A stretch of 42,945 nucleotides of DNA from Parvularculaceae bacterium (lineage in GTDB: Bacteria; Pseudomonadota; Alphaproteobacteria; Caulobacterales; Parvularculaceae): positions 1 to 42,945 of the forward strand of contig JACADZ010000046.1 of assembly GCA_013389105.1 (NCBI GenBank), given 5' to 3'. The notes beneath the pieces were generated by a model. It was not told the origin of the DNA. It was given only the letters and a program-made list of their open reading frames with translations, and made no database searches. Within the stretch, counting starts at the first letter, position 1; every line of letters starts with the position of its first letter. The position numbers were made by a program, and so were the translations under genes. Shown piece after piece: positions 16,634 to 26,666 of this stretch.

Positions 16634-18708
16634 CAGATCTGCACGCGCTCTTCAGGCGGCAGATAGAGCTTGTCCGCGGGCGACACGCTGAAAGCCGCAT
16701 ACCAGGCGTCCATGTTGCGCACGACGCCGTTGACGCGGAACTCGGCCGGCGAATGCGAGTCGGTCGCGATCTGGTTTTTGAGCTGCTCCTCGCGGACAAG
16801 GCGCTTCCACACTTGCGCCCAGGCGAGAAAGAAGCGCTGGTCGCCGGTGAAGCCGTCAATGATCGGCGCCTCGGCGCCGTTCAGCGACAGCTTGTAGGCG
16901 TGATAGGCCATGGCGAGACCGCCGAGATCGCCGATGTTCTCGCCCATGGTGAGCTTCGGATCGATGGGGAAGCCCGGGATCGGTTCGAACTTCGCATACT
17001 GAGCGCCGAGCTTGTCGGCGAGCTTGGCGAAGCTCGCGGCGTCTTCGGCGGTCCACCAGTCGCGCAGGAAGCCGTCGCCATCGGACTTGCGGCCCTGATC
17101 GTCGAAGCCGTGACCGATCTCGTGTCCTATGACGGCGCCGATCGCCCCGTAATTGACCGCCGGGTCGGCGAGCGGATCGAAGAACGGCGCCTGGAGGATC
17201 GCAGCGGGGAACACGATCTCGTTGCGCGTCGAGGAATAATAGGCGTTTACGGTCTGCGGGGTCATGCCCCACTCGGTCTTGTCCACCGGCTTGCCGAGGC
17301 GCGAGACGTCATAGGCCCATTCGAACGCCGCGGCGCGGGCGGCGTTGCCCCAGGCGTCGCCGTCGACCACGTCGAGGCCGGAATAATCTCGCCACTTCTC
17401 GGGATAGCCGATTTTCGGCGTGAATTTGGAGAGCTTCTCCTGCGCGCGCGCCTTGGTCTCGGCGCCCATCCACGGCAGCTTGTCGATCCGCTCGCCGAGC
17501 GCCGTGCGGAGATTGGCGACGAGCGCCTCCATCTGCGCTTTCGACTGCGCCGGGAAATGACGCTCGACATAGATCCGGCCGACGGCCTCGCCGAGCGCGT
17601 CATTCACGGCCTGGACGCCGCGCTTCCAGCGCTCCTTCTGGACCGGCGTCCCGCGCAGCTCCGTGCCGAAGAAAGCGAAGTTGGCGTCGTCGATCGCCTT
17701 CGGCAGCACGTCGGCGCGGGCGTTGACGACATGGAACTTCAGATAGTCCTTCCAGGTCTCGACCGGCGTCGAAGCGAACAGCTCGGCGAGGTTCTGGATC
17801 GCGTCGAACTCACGCAGCACGACGGCTTCGGCGCCGGAGAGATCGGAGACGGCGAACATCGCGTCCCAGGGCGCGCCCGGCGCGAAGCTCCGGAGCTCGG
17901 CGCGGCTCTTCTTGTTGTAGGTCAGGTCCCGCTCGCGGCGCTTGGCCGGCGTCCAGTGAATCTCGGCGATCTTGTATTCGAGGTCGTAGATCGCTGCGGC
18001 CTTCGCGGCCGCATCTGCGACGCCGGCGAGCGTCAGGACCTTCTCGACATAGGCCTTGTACTTCGCCTGTTTGTCCGCGAATTTCTCTTCAAGATAGTAG
18101 TCGCGGTTCGGCATGCCGAGGCCGGCCTGCGTCACATAGACGACGTAGCGGTCCGGCGCCTTGGCGTCGACGTCGACATAGGCGCGGAAGGGCGACTGTC
18201 CGGGGAGGTCCGGGGCGGCGAAAAGCCTCGCCACGTCTTCATGGCTGGCGGCTTGGTCGATGCGCGCAAAATCGGCGGCGAGGGGCGCGAGGCCGGCCGC
18301 CTCGATCGAGGCGACGTCCGTATACGTCCGGTAGTAGGCGCCGATTTTCTTTTCGATGTCGGCGGCTTCGGCGTTGGCGGCTGCATCCTCGATGATCTTC
18401 CTCACGCGCGCTTCCGAGCGCTCGAAGAGGACGGTGAACGATCCGTAGCTCGAGTAATCGTCCGGGATCTTGAAGGTCTCGAGCCAGCCGCCGTTGACAT
18501 GGCGGAAGAAATCGTCGCCCGGCTTGACCTCATTCTTCAGATAGGAGGTCTCCACGCCGAATTCGCCGAGTTCGGGTTTAAGCGCCGTCGCGGCCGGCGG
18601 GGCTTCCGGGGCCGAAGGGTCCGCCGAAGTCTCCTTGCGGCCGCAGGCGAGGAGCGCCGCGGCGGCGAGGCCCGTCGCCAGTACATTCCGCAGCGCCGAC
18701 ATCTTCAT
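16630..18708 (-). CDS. M13 family zinc metallopeptidase, lipoprotein
   Basis: A 692-residue neprilysin/PepO-type endopeptidase. A lipoprotein signal with lipobox LLAC places the modified Cys at residue 22, so it is probably anchored to a membrane facing the periplasm. The zinc site is HEIGH at 529-533 with Glu530 catalytic; the third ligand is Glu590 in ENIGDLGG. The substrate-binding NAYYSS and the C-terminal VNGVVRNMDAWY plus a final Trp are typical. It should cut peptides rather than folded proteins. ATG 18708 has AAGGAGGG seven to eight bases upstream, which fixes the start; open frame further upstream is antisense to apt. First gene of a three-gene unit. Confidence 0.95.
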   Translation of the reverse strand: MKMSALRNVLATGLAAAALLACGRKETSADPSAPEAPPAATALKPELGEFGVETSYLKNEVKPGDDFFRHVNGGWLETFKIPDDYSSYGSFTVLFERSEARVRKIIEDAAANAEAADIEKKIGAYYRTYTDVASIEAAGLAPLAADFARIDQAASHEDVARLFAAPDLPGQSPFRAYVDVDAKAPDRYVVYVTQAGLGMPNRDYYLEEKFADKQAKYKAYVEKVLTLAGVADAAAKAAAIYDLEYKIAEIHWTPAKRRERDLTYNKKSRAELRSFAPGAPWDAMFAVSDLSGAEAVVLREFDAIQNLAELFASTPVETWKDYLKFHVVNARADVLPKAIDDANFAFFGTELRGTPVQKERWKRGVQAVNDALGEAVGRIYVERHFPAQSKAQMEALVANLRTALGERIDKLPWMGAETKARAQEKLSKFTPKIGYPEKWRDYSGLDVVDGDAWGNAARAAAFEWAYDVSRLGKPVDKTEWGMTPQTVNAYYSSTRNEIVFPAAILQAPFFDPLADPAVNYGAIGAVIGHEIGHGFDDQGRKSDGDGFLRDWWTAEDAASFAKLADKLGAQYAKFEPIPGFPIDPKLTMGENIGDLGGLAMAYHAYKLSLNGAEAPIIDGFTGDQRFFLAWAQVWKRLVREEQLKNQIATDSHSPAEFRVNGVVRNMDAWYAAFSVSPADKLYLPPEERVQIW

Positions 18709-18847
18709 GGTTCGAGCCCTCCTTGGTCTGGTCGCCTTAACCGCTTCCGCAGGCCTTTTCCAGCGCGATTGAAGGGGCGCAGGCGACCTTGCCGCTCGGC
18801 GCCGATTCCGCCATCCTCCAATCCCGGCCCGCAGAGCCGAGGACCTC

Positions 18848-19375
18848 ATGGATCTGAAATCCGTCATCCGGACCATACCGGACCATCCCAAGCCCGGAAT
18901 CATGTTCCGCGACGTGACGACGCTGCTCGCCGACGCCCGCGGATTCCGACGGGCGATCGACGAACTCGTGCAGCCGGTGGCTGGACAGAAGATAGACAAG
19001 GTCGCCGGCATCGATGCCCGGGGGTTCATCCTCGGCGGCGCCATCGCGCACCAGCTCTCGATCGGCTTCGTGCCGGTGCGCAAGAAGGGCAAGCTTCCCT
19101 ACAAGACCATCGCCGAGCGTTACGAACTCGAATACGGCGTCGACGAGGTCGAGATCCATGTCGACGCGGTGAAGGAGGGCGACAAGGTGTTGTTGGTCGA
19201 CGACCTCATCGCCACCGGCGGCACCGCCGCCGCGGCGATCCGCCTCCTCGAACGCGCCGGCGCGGAAATCAAACTCTGCGCCTTCGTCGTCGATCTCCCG
19301 GATTTGGGCGGCGCCGCGAAGTTGCGCGCCATGGGCAAGGAAGTCCGGGCGCTGGTTGAATTCGAGGGCGAATAG
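18848..19375 (+). CDS. apt: adenine phosphoribosyltransferase
   Basis: A 175-residue purine salvage enzyme making AMP from adenine and PRPP in the cytoplasm. The PRPP loop [16 protein letters not shown] spans 114-129, and the N-terminal [16 protein letters not shown] is the Apt signature around the adenine site. The length is standard. ATG 18848 is preceded by GAGGA. It is divergent from the peptidase with 139 bases between, and NnrU follows after 23 bases, likely on the same transcript. Confidence 0.97.
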   Translation: MDLKSVIRTIPDHPKPGIMFRDVTTLLADARGFRRAIDELVQPVAGQKIDKVAGIDARGFILGGAIAHQLSIGFVPVRKKGKLPYKTIAERYELEYGVDEVEIHVDAVKEGDKVLLVDDLIATGGTAAAAIRLLERAGAEIKLCAFVVDLPDLGGAAKLRAMGKEVRALVEFEGE

Positions 19376-19398
19376 GCCTTCGGCGGGAGGAGCGGCGG

Positions 19399-19959
19399 AT
19401 GACCATTTTCATCCTTGGACTGATTATCTTCTTCGCGTCTCACCTTTTCACGCCGCTGATGCGCGGCGCGCGGGAAAATCTCCAGAAGCGGTTGGGCGCC
19501 GGCGGTTACAAGGGGCTCTATTCGATCGTTTCGGCGATCGGGCTGACGCTCATCATCATCGGCTGGCCGGGCGCCGACCGGACGGTTCTCTTTGTCGCGC
19601 CGTACTGGACGGTGCATGTCGCCTATCTGCTGACGCTGCTCGCGTTCATCGCTCTCGCCGCCGCCTACCTCCCGAAGGGGAGGATCGCCGCGACGCTGAA
19701 GCATCCGATGCTGGCGGGCGTGAAGCTCTGGGCGTTCGCCCACCTCCTCGTGAACGGGGATGTTCGCTCCGTCCTCCTCTTCGGCGCCTTCCTCGCCTAC
19801 GGGGTCATCGACCGCATCATGGTCAAGAAGCGGGGCGCGCCGACGCCAGTCGCCGGGTCTGGCGTCAACGACATTCTGGCGGTCGCCGTCGGCGCCGCGG
19901 CCTGGTGCGCGATCTTCTTCTGGCTCCACCCCTTCATCGCCGGAGTCGCGTTGCGCTGA
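19399..19959 (+). CDS. NnrU family membrane protein
   Basis: A 186-residue integral membrane protein with five hydrophobic segments (about 2-14, 42-58, 70-92, 105-132 and 157-180). The pattern FFASHLFTPLMRGARENL followed by GLYSIVSAIGL marks NnrU. The family was named from nitric-oxide and nitrite metabolism in denitrifiers and is related in sequence to a 15-cis-zeta-carotene isomerase (Z-ISO). Neither denitrification nor carotenoid genes are nearby, so the role here is open. GGGAGGAG before ATG 19399 is a strong ribosome site. Confidence 0.9.
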   Translation: MTIFILGLIIFFASHLFTPLMRGARENLQKRLGAGGYKGLYSIVSAIGLTLIIIGWPGADRTVLFVAPYWTVHVAYLLTLLAFIALAAAYLPKGRIAATLKHPMLAGVKLWAFAHLLVNGDVRSVLLFGAFLAYGVIDRIMVKKRGAPTPVAGSGVNDILAVAVGAAAWCAIFFWLHPFIAGVALR

Positions 19960-20058
19960 GGCGGCCGCGCCCGCGTTGCGCGCTCCGGTAAAGGCCGTTA
20001 GAAACCCGCTCGCGCTTCAGGGCGCAGGACCGATCGCCCGCGAGAAAGGCTTCCACGC

Positions 20059-20886
20059 GTGACCAATGACGAAACAGCCTTCCGCGAGGTCGATCAGGCG
20101 GTAGCCGAGCAGGAACAGCTGGAGTTTCTGAAGAAGTATGGGACCGCGCTGATCGGCGCGGCCGCCGCTTTCGTTCTGGGGGTCGGCGGATATCAGGTCT
20201 GGCAGGCTCAGAAGGAGGCGGCTGCAGGGCGGGCGGCGGCCGAATTCAAGACGGCCAGCGATACTCTTCAGAAGTCACCTGAGGAAGGCGTCCTGGCGCT
20301 CGAGGCGTTCAGCGCCGAGGCCCCCTCGGGCTATGCCTTGATGGCGGAACTGAAACGAGCGTCATCGCTCGCCGGCGCCGGCAAGCGCGAGGAGGCGCTT
20401 GCCGCCTATCGCAAGCTCTATGCGTCGGACAAGGCGCCGCAGAGGCTCCGCGACCTGTCGCGCCTGCGGGCTGCGTCTTTGTCCGCCGCCGATGGGCGGG
20501 ACGCGGTGCTGAAGGACCTCGGCGAGCTGATCTCGTCGACTTCGGCGCTGGGGTTCTATGCGCGTGAGCTGCAGGGCGTCGCGGCGCTCGACGTCAAGGA
20601 CTACGAAAGCGCCGCCAGCATCTTCGGCAAGATGGCTGCCGACGAGGCAGCCCCGGAGCCGGTGCGCCAGCGGGCCAAGGAGTTCGTCGCGCTGGCCCTC
20701 GCCGGCAAGGCCGGCGTCGCCCTGAAGAGCGAGGCGAGCCTCACCGACGTCGTGAAGTCGCTCGACGAAGCCGCCGCCCGGGCCGCCGCCGCCGAGGACG
20801 CCAACGCCGACCTCGCGCCGGAAGGCCCCGAGAGCCATGACGGTCACAGTCACCCGGAAGAAGCTCCGACCAAGGACCCCCAGTAA
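20059..20886 (+). CDS. TPR-like (YfgM-type) single-pass membrane protein
   Basis: A 275-residue protein with a short cytoplasmic start, one membrane helix (about 29-48) and a helical-repeat periplasmic domain with the TPR_21 pattern of YfgM. YfgM binds the SecYEG translocon and periplasmic chaperones in E. coli. The position directly before bamB and der matches the yfgM-bamB-der unit of gammaproteobacteria. The tail is acidic and His-rich (SHDGHSHPEE), which could bind metal but may simply be linker. The start is GTG 20059. Its TAA overlaps the bamB ATG by one base (TAATG). Confidence 0.88.
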   Translation: MTNDETAFREVDQAVAEQEQLEFLKKYGTALIGAAAAFVLGVGGYQVWQAQKEAAAGRAAAEFKTASDTLQKSPEEGVLALEAFSAEAPSGYALMAELKRASSLAGAGKREEALAAYRKLYASDKAPQRLRDLSRLRAASLSAADGRDAVLKDLGELISSTSALGFYARELQGVAALDVKDYESAASIFGKMAADEAAPEPVRQRAKEFVALALAGKAGVALKSEASLTDVVKSLDEAAARAAAAEDANADLAPEGPESHDGHSHPEEAPTKDPQ

Positions 20887-22298
20887 TGTCGCATCGCATG
20901 CTTCGCGCGTCGCTGCTCGCGTTCGCCGCCGCTGTCGCCGTCCCGGGCTGTTCCTCGGGTCCCATTGGCGCGGTGACGGGCGTTTTCGGCGGCGGCGAGG
21001 AGAAGAAGAAGGGCGAAGAGAACGCGCCCGAGAAAGAAAACCGCATCTCCATTCTCGCGCTCGAGGACACGCTCGAACCCGATCCGCGGTTCGCCGGCGC
21101 CGAGGTGCCGTTGCCGCCGGCCTACAAGAACGTGTCGTGGCCCCAGCCGGGCGGCGAGGCCGATCACACCCTGCACCACCTTCAGGCAACCGGCGGCCTC
21201 AAGGTGGCGTGGAGCGCCGACATCGGGTCGGGCGGCAGCCGCGAAGTGCTCACCGCCCCGCCGATCGTCGCCGACGGCAACCTCTACATCATGGACTCGG
21301 AAGCGCGGATCACCGCCTATGACGTGGCGACCGGCGCGCGCAAATGGCGCACGGAACTGACGCCGAAGATCAAGGAGAAATTCCGCGTCCGCGAGGTGCT
21401 CGCACGTCCCGACGCCGGTCAGATCGGCTTCGGCGGCGGCGTCGCCTATGACAACGGCAAGGTGTTCGTGACGTCCGGCTTCGGTTTCGCGGCGGCGCTG
21501 AAAGCCGACACCGGCGAGGAGCTCTGGCGCAGCAAGACCGACGCGCCCGTCCGCACGCCGCCGACCGCCTATCGCGGCCAGCTCTACTTCGTCACCAACA
21601 CCAACGAGTTCATCGCCCTTGACCAGCAGACCGGCGAGGCCAAGTGGAAATACCAGTCGTTCGAGGAGGCGGCGCGGATTCTCTCCTCGTCGAGTCCGGC
21701 GGCGGCGGGCGACCTCGTCGTCGCGCCCTTCTCGTCAGGCGAGCTTGTCGCGTTCCTCGCCGACACCGGCCGCCCGGTGTGGAACGAGACGCTCGCGCGC
21801 AACTCGCGCCTGACCTCGCTCTCGACCCTCAATGACATCGCCGGAAGTCCGGTGATCGATCGCGGCCTCATCTATGTCGTGAGCCATGCAGGGCAACTCG
21901 CCGCCATTGACATCCGGACCGGGGGGCGCGTCTGGGAAGTGCCCGTCGCCAGCCTGCAGACGCCATGGGTCGCCGGCAATTTCATCTTCGTCGTCTCGGT
22001 CGACGCTGAACTCGCCTGTATCGACCGCGAGTCAGGCGCCGTGGTCTGGGTTTCGCAGCTCCGCCGCTTCGAGAAGCAGAAAAAGCGCAAAGGGCGCATC
22101 GCCTGGGCCGGGCCCATCGCCGCGGGCGATCATCTCATCCTCGCCAATTCGCGCGGCGAGGTGGTGAAGGTGTCCCCAAAAGACGGCTCGGTCGTCGAAA
22201 TGAGGGAGGTCGGCGGTTCGTTCATCGTCTCGCCGATCGTCGCGGAAGAAACGGTCTTCGTCCTCAGCGATACCGGCAAGCTCTCGGCGCTGCGGTAA
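20886..22298 (+). CDS. bamB: BamB-like outer membrane assembly lipoprotein, PQQ-like beta-propeller
   Basis: A 470-residue beta-propeller lipoprotein of the BAM complex, which inserts beta-barrel proteins in the outer membrane. The signal ends in VPGC, making Cys22 the lipidated residue; Pro at -2 is unusual but tolerated. Repeated PQQ-like blades are visible ([63 protein letters not shown]). It is longer than the E. coli protein, mainly through an N-terminal charged linker with [10 protein letters not shown] and a preface of about 75 residues. It sits between the TPR protein and der. Confidence 0.93.
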   Translation: MSHRMLRASLLAFAAAVAVPGCSSGPIGAVTGVFGGGEEKKKGEENAPEKENRISILALEDTLEPDPRFAGAEVPLPPAYKNVSWPQPGGEADHTLHHLQATGGLKVAWSADIGSGGSREVLTAPPIVADGNLYIMDSEARITAYDVATGARKWRTELTPKIKEKFRVREVLARPDAGQIGFGGGVAYDNGKVFVTSGFGFAAALKADTGEELWRSKTDAPVRTPPTAYRGQLYFVTNTNEFIALDQQTGEAKWKYQSFEEAARILSSSSPAAAGDLVVAPFSSGELVAFLADTGRPVWNETLARNSRLTSLSTLNDIAGSPVIDRGLIYVVSHAGQLAAIDIRTGGRVWEVPVASLQTPWVAGNFIFVVSVDAELACIDRESGAVVWVSQLRRFEKQKKRKGRIAWAGPIAAGDHLILANSRGEVVKVSPKDGSVVEMREVGGSFIVSPIVAEETVFVLSDTGKLSALR

Positions 22299-22309
22299 GC
22301 CGCGGCGAC

Positions 22310-23689
22310 ATGAAGCCGAAATTCGCCATCGTCGGCCGGCCGAATGTCGGGAAATCCACGCTGTTCAACCGGCTCGTCGGCAGGCGGCTTGCGCTGGTCG
22401 ACGACACGCCCGGCGTCACGCGCGACCGCCGCGAGGGCGAGGCGCGTCTCGGCGACCTCGAATTCGTCGTCATCGACACGCCGGGTCTCGAAGAGGCGAA
22501 GGAGGACGCGCTCGAAGGCCGCATGCGCAAGCAGGCCGAGCGCGCCATCGAAGATGCGGCCGCCTGTATCTTTCTGATCGACGCCCGCGCCGGCGTCACG
22601 CCGCTCGACCGCTCTTTCGCGCGGCTGCTGCGCGCGACCGGCAAACCCGTCATCCTTCTCGCCAATAAGGCGGAGGGGGCCGCGGGCGAAGCGGGAGCGC
22701 TCGACGCCTATGCTCTCGGGCTCGGCGATCCGATCGAGATTTCGGCCGAGCATGGCGAGGGCATGGGCGAACTCGCCGTCGCGCTCGCGCCGTACTTTCC
22801 GGCTGCGGACGACGAGGCCGCAGGGGCCGGCGTCGCCGACGACGAGGAGAATTGGAACAATCCGTTAAAGCCGCTGCGCGTGGCGATCGTCGGCCGTCCG
22901 AACGCCGGCAAGTCGACGCTGGTCAATCGGCTCCTCGGAGAGGAGCGCATGCTGACCGGGCCCGAAGCCGGCATCACGCGCGACGCGATCTCGACCGAAT
23001 GGACCTGGAAGGGCCCCGAACGGGACTGGCCGATCAAGCTCTTCGACACGGCGGGCCTGCGCCGGAAGTCGAAGGTGCAGGAGAAGCTGGAGAAACTGTC
23101 CGTCGCCGACGCGCTGCGCGCCGTCCAGTTCGCCGAAGTCGTGGCGCTCGTCATTGACGCCGCTATCCCCTTCGAGAAGCAGGATTTGCAGATCGCCGAT
23201 CTCGTCCTGCGCGAGGGGCGCGCGCTCGTCATCGCCGTCAACAAGTGGGACGCGGTCGACGACAAGGACGCGGCGGCGGTCCGCATCAAGGAGATGGCGA
23301 AAGAGCACCTGGCGCAGGCGCCGGGCGCCCCGCTCGTTTTTCTGTCGGCGCTCTCCGGGCGCAACGTCGAGAAGCTGATGCCCGCGGTCGTCAGCGTCTA
23401 TGTCGACTGGAACGCGCGCGTGAAAACCCGCGATCTCAACGAGTGGCTCAACAGAGCGACCGAACGGCATCCGCCGCCCGCGGCGAAAGGCCGGCGCATC
23501 AAGCTTCGTTACATCGCGCAGACCAAGACGCGGCCGCCGACCTTCGTCGCCCAGTGCACCAATGCGTCCGAACTTCCGGCGAGCTATCGCCGCTACCTCG
23601 TCAACGGCATCCGCGAGGCGTTCGGGATTCCGGCCGTTCCCATCCGGCTGATCCTCAAGACCCCGGACAATCCCTATTCGGATGAATAG
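22310..23689 (+). CDS. der: ribosome biogenesis GTPase Der (EngA)
   Basis: A 459-residue GTPase with two G domains in tandem, needed for maturation of the 50S ribosome. The first P-loop GRPNVGKST is at 9-17 with DTPG at 56-59, the second GRPNAGKST at 195-203 with DTAG and NKWD further on. The first domain's G4 reads NKAE. A Der-type KH domain closes the protein, with [20 protein letters not shown]. An acidic linker joins the G domains. It starts 11 bases after bamB and ends just before a hairpin terminator. Confidence 0.97.
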   Translation: MKPKFAIVGRPNVGKSTLFNRLVGRRLALVDDTPGVTRDRREGEARLGDLEFVVIDTPGLEEAKEDALEGRMRKQAERAIEDAAACIFLIDARAGVTPLDRSFARLLRATGKPVILLANKAEGAAGEAGALDAYALGLGDPIEISAEHGEGMGELAVALAPYFPAADDEAAGAGVADDEENWNNPLKPLRVAIVGRPNAGKSTLVNRLLGEERMLTGPEAGITRDAISTEWTWKGPERDWPIKLFDTAGLRRKSKVQEKLEKLSVADALRAVQFAEVVALVIDAAIPFEKQDLQIADLVLREGRALVIAVNKWDAVDDKDAAAVRIKEMAKEHLAQAPGAPLVFLSALSGRNVEKLMPAVVSVYVDWNARVKTRDLNEWLNRATERHPPPAAKGRRIKLRYIAQTKTRPPTFVAQCTNASELPASYRRYLVNGIREAFGIPAVPIRLILKTPDNPYSDE

Positions 23690-23711
23690 GGGGGCGCCCG
23701 GAGCGGCGGGC

Positions 23712-23734
23712 GAAAAAGCGGAATCGCCTTTTTC
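23712..23734. terminator. bidirectional intrinsic terminator between der and prs
   Basis: GAAAAAGCG, loop GAAT, then CGC-C-TTTTTC: a nine-pair stem with one bulged C. An A run stands on one side and a T run on the other, so it can act on both strands. It lies 23 bases after the der stop and 62 bases after the prs stop, which converge on it. Confidence 0.7.
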
Positions 23735-23796
23735 TGAACCCGACGCGGCCAAAATAATCTGCATCGGCGGGCGATCTGAACCTATGGCCCACCGGT

Positions 23797-24741
<945 letters not shown>

Positions 24742-24789
24742 TGGAGCCTCTCTGAGCCCGCCCGTCTTTGGCCGGTTTGGCGGCAAGGT

Positions 24790-25563
24790 TCAAGGGGCGG
24801 GACAGGCGATTGCGGAAAGGTTCCGGCCGTAATCCGGCTCGCCGGCGCGGCGCGACGCGCGGTAGCTGAAGTAGTCCAGGGGCGCGGCGAGCGTGCAGAC
24901 CTCGACGTCGTCGATGCCGGCGACGCCGCTTTCGCGCAGCCGCCACGCGCCGAAGCTCGCGAGATCGAGCTGGCGCTTCTCCGGCGAAACGCCCGGGCCG
25001 AAGAAGCGCTCCGACAGCGGATGTTTCCGCTTGAAGGCGTCGACCACCTCGAGTCCCACCTCGAAATTGGGCTGGCGCAGGCAGGGACCGATCGCGGCGA
25101 CGACGCGGGCGGGCTGCGCGCCGATCCTGGTCATTGCGGCGAGCGTCGCTTCGATCACGCCCGCCAGCGCGCCGCGCCACCCGGCATGGGCGGCGCCGAT
25201 GACCCCGGCCGCCGGGTCGCAGAACAGCACCGGCATGCAGTCGGCGGCAAGGACGCCGAGCGCGACGCCGGGGCGGTCGGCGACCATGCCGTCGCCGCGG
25301 GGGCGCGCCTCGTCGGGCCATGGCGCGCGCACGGTCACGACGTCGCTCGAATGGATCTGGTGCAGCGTGACGAGGCGGGCGACCCCGAGCGCTCCGGCGC
25401 AACGTGCGCGGTTCTCACGCACCGCCTCTATGTCGTCCCTCGTGCCGAGGCCGGTGTTGAGCGTCGCGAACAGACCTGAAGAGACGCCGCCGGCGCGTCC
25501 GAAGAAGCCGTGCGGCGCGCGGGCGTTCTCGAGAAGGGGCGAGCGCAGAAAAGGCGGCGTCAT
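24790..25563 (-). CDS. pgeF: peptidoglycan editing factor PgeF (YfiH/laccase-domain)
   Basis: A 257-residue cytoplasmic protein of the YfiH family, once called polyphenol oxidase and later linked to removing wrongly made (L-Ser) cell-wall precursors, with purine nucleosidase-type activity in some relatives. The metal-site residues are in place: His71 (LHQIHSSDV), Cys109 (LAADCMPVLF) and His126 (AAHAGWRG), followed by GPC near 158. The length is normal. The start ATG overlaps the midA stop (ATGA at 25560-25563). Confidence 0.93.
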   Translation of the reverse strand: MTPPFLRSPLLENARAPHGFFGRAGGVSSGLFATLNTGLGTRDDIEAVRENRARCAGALGVARLVTLHQIHSSDVVTVRAPWPDEARPRGDGMVADRPGVALGVLAADCMPVLFCDPAAGVIGAAHAGWRGALAGVIEATLAAMTRIGAQPARVVAAIGPCLRQPNFEVGLEVVDAFKRKHPLSERFFGPGVSPEKRQLDLASFGAWRLRESGVAGIDDVEVCTLAAPLDYFSYRASRRAGEPDYGRNLSAIACPAP

Positions 25564-26666
25564 GGCGGGTCAAAGCCGGCAGGCCGCGGCAGATTCGGCG
25601 CGCAGATCGCCAGCGCCTTGAAGACTTCGCCCATCTCTTCGGGCGCAGCGAGGCGTCTTATCGCGCGTTCGATTTCGAGCACCTGCGTCGGGCTCTTCCC
25701 GGCCGAGAGCCGCTGCGCGCGCGCGGCGAGCCCCAGACGGTCGAGCAGGACTCCCTGCGCGACCGGGCCCCAGACGGCGGCGCCGGCGTTGATCGCGGCG
25801 CGCGACAGCGCTTCGAAATCGACATGCGCGGTGATATCCGCTTTGCCCGCCGCGGCAAGCGGCTGCCAGTAGGCATGCCGCCGGACCGCCTGCAGCGTGT
25901 CGCCAAGGCCGCCGCCGAAATGCCCGTAGTCGATGATCAGCGCGCGTCCGCCCTCCCGGATGAGCATGGCGGCAAGGTCGGCGACGAGGCGCTCGGCCGC
26001 CTCGCTGAATTCGAACACTGCGCCGGGCGCCGCTTCCTGCGGCAGAGGCAGCGAGGCGAGCGGCGGCGTCGGCGCGGTGCAGAAGGCGAGCGAGGTTCCG
26101 TCCGGCGACAGGCCGACCAGCCGTTCGCGCCAGCCGGCCGCCAGCCGATCGAACTGGCGGATGGGCAGGCAGTCGAAAAACTCGTTGGCGACGACCAGCG
26201 ACGGGGCCGGCGGGATTTCGTGAAAATCGTCCGTCCACCGAGGGGCCGCGAGTCGCTCGAGCCGGCGCCGCTGCTCGTGGCGCAGCCGGCCGCTCTTCTC
26301 GACGAGCCAGATTTCGGCCGCATTCAGGAACTGGGGGCGCAGCGATGCGGCCCTCAGTATGTCGGCCATCATGACCCCGCGCCCTGGGCCGAACTCGATC
26401 AGGTTGAACTTCTTCGGTTCGCCCATGTCGAGATAGGACTGGACCAGCCAGGCCCCGATGAGCTCCCCGAAAATCTGGCTGATCTCCGGCGCCGTGGTGA
26501 AGTCGCCGTCGGCGCCGATGGCGGTTTCAGTCGAGTAATAGCCGTCGTGGGGGTGTCCGAGAGCATCCTCCATGTAATCGGCGACGGTGATCGGGCCGTT
26601 GGCCTTGATGAGCGCGATGAGGCGCTCTTCGAGCGGCGTCTTCTCGGCGGCCGCGGGTTCCGTCAT
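25560..26666 (-). CDS. SAM-dependent methyltransferase, MidA/NDUFAF7 family (DUF185)
   Basis: A 368-residue class I methyltransferase. The SAM-binding motif LIEFGPGRG lies at 89-97, and the family pieces GYY (42-44), GDFTTAPEISQIFGELIG (54-71) and VANEFFDCLPIRQF are clear. The mitochondrial relative NDUFAF7 dimethylates an Arg of a complex I subunit; in bacteria the target is usually untested, so complex I assembly is inferred from homology. It overlaps lgt upstream and pgeF downstream by four bases each. Confidence 0.93.
   Translation of the reverse strand: MTEPAAAEKTPLEERLIALIKANGPITVADYMEDALGHPHDGYYSTETAIGADGDFTTAPEISQIFGELIGAWLVQSYLDMGEPKKFNLIEFGPGRGVMMADILRAASLRPQFLNAAEIWLVEKSGRLRHEQRRRLERLAAPRWTDDFHEIPPAPSLVVANEFFDCLPIRQFDRLAAGWRERLVGLSPDGTSLAFCTAPTPPLASLPLPQEAAPGAVFEFSEAAERLVADLAAMLIREGGRALIIDYGHFGGGLGDTLQAVRRHAYWQPLAAAGKADITAHVDFEALSRAAINAGAAVWGPVAQGVLLDRLGLAARAQRLSAGKSPTQVLEIERAIRRLAAPEEMGEVFKALAICAPNLPRPAGFDPP

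Noticed and set aside
16753-19359. An 868-codon plus-strand frame
   Set aside because: It is antisense to the M13 peptidase, whose zinc motif, lipobox and ribosome site are clear, and it runs on across apt.
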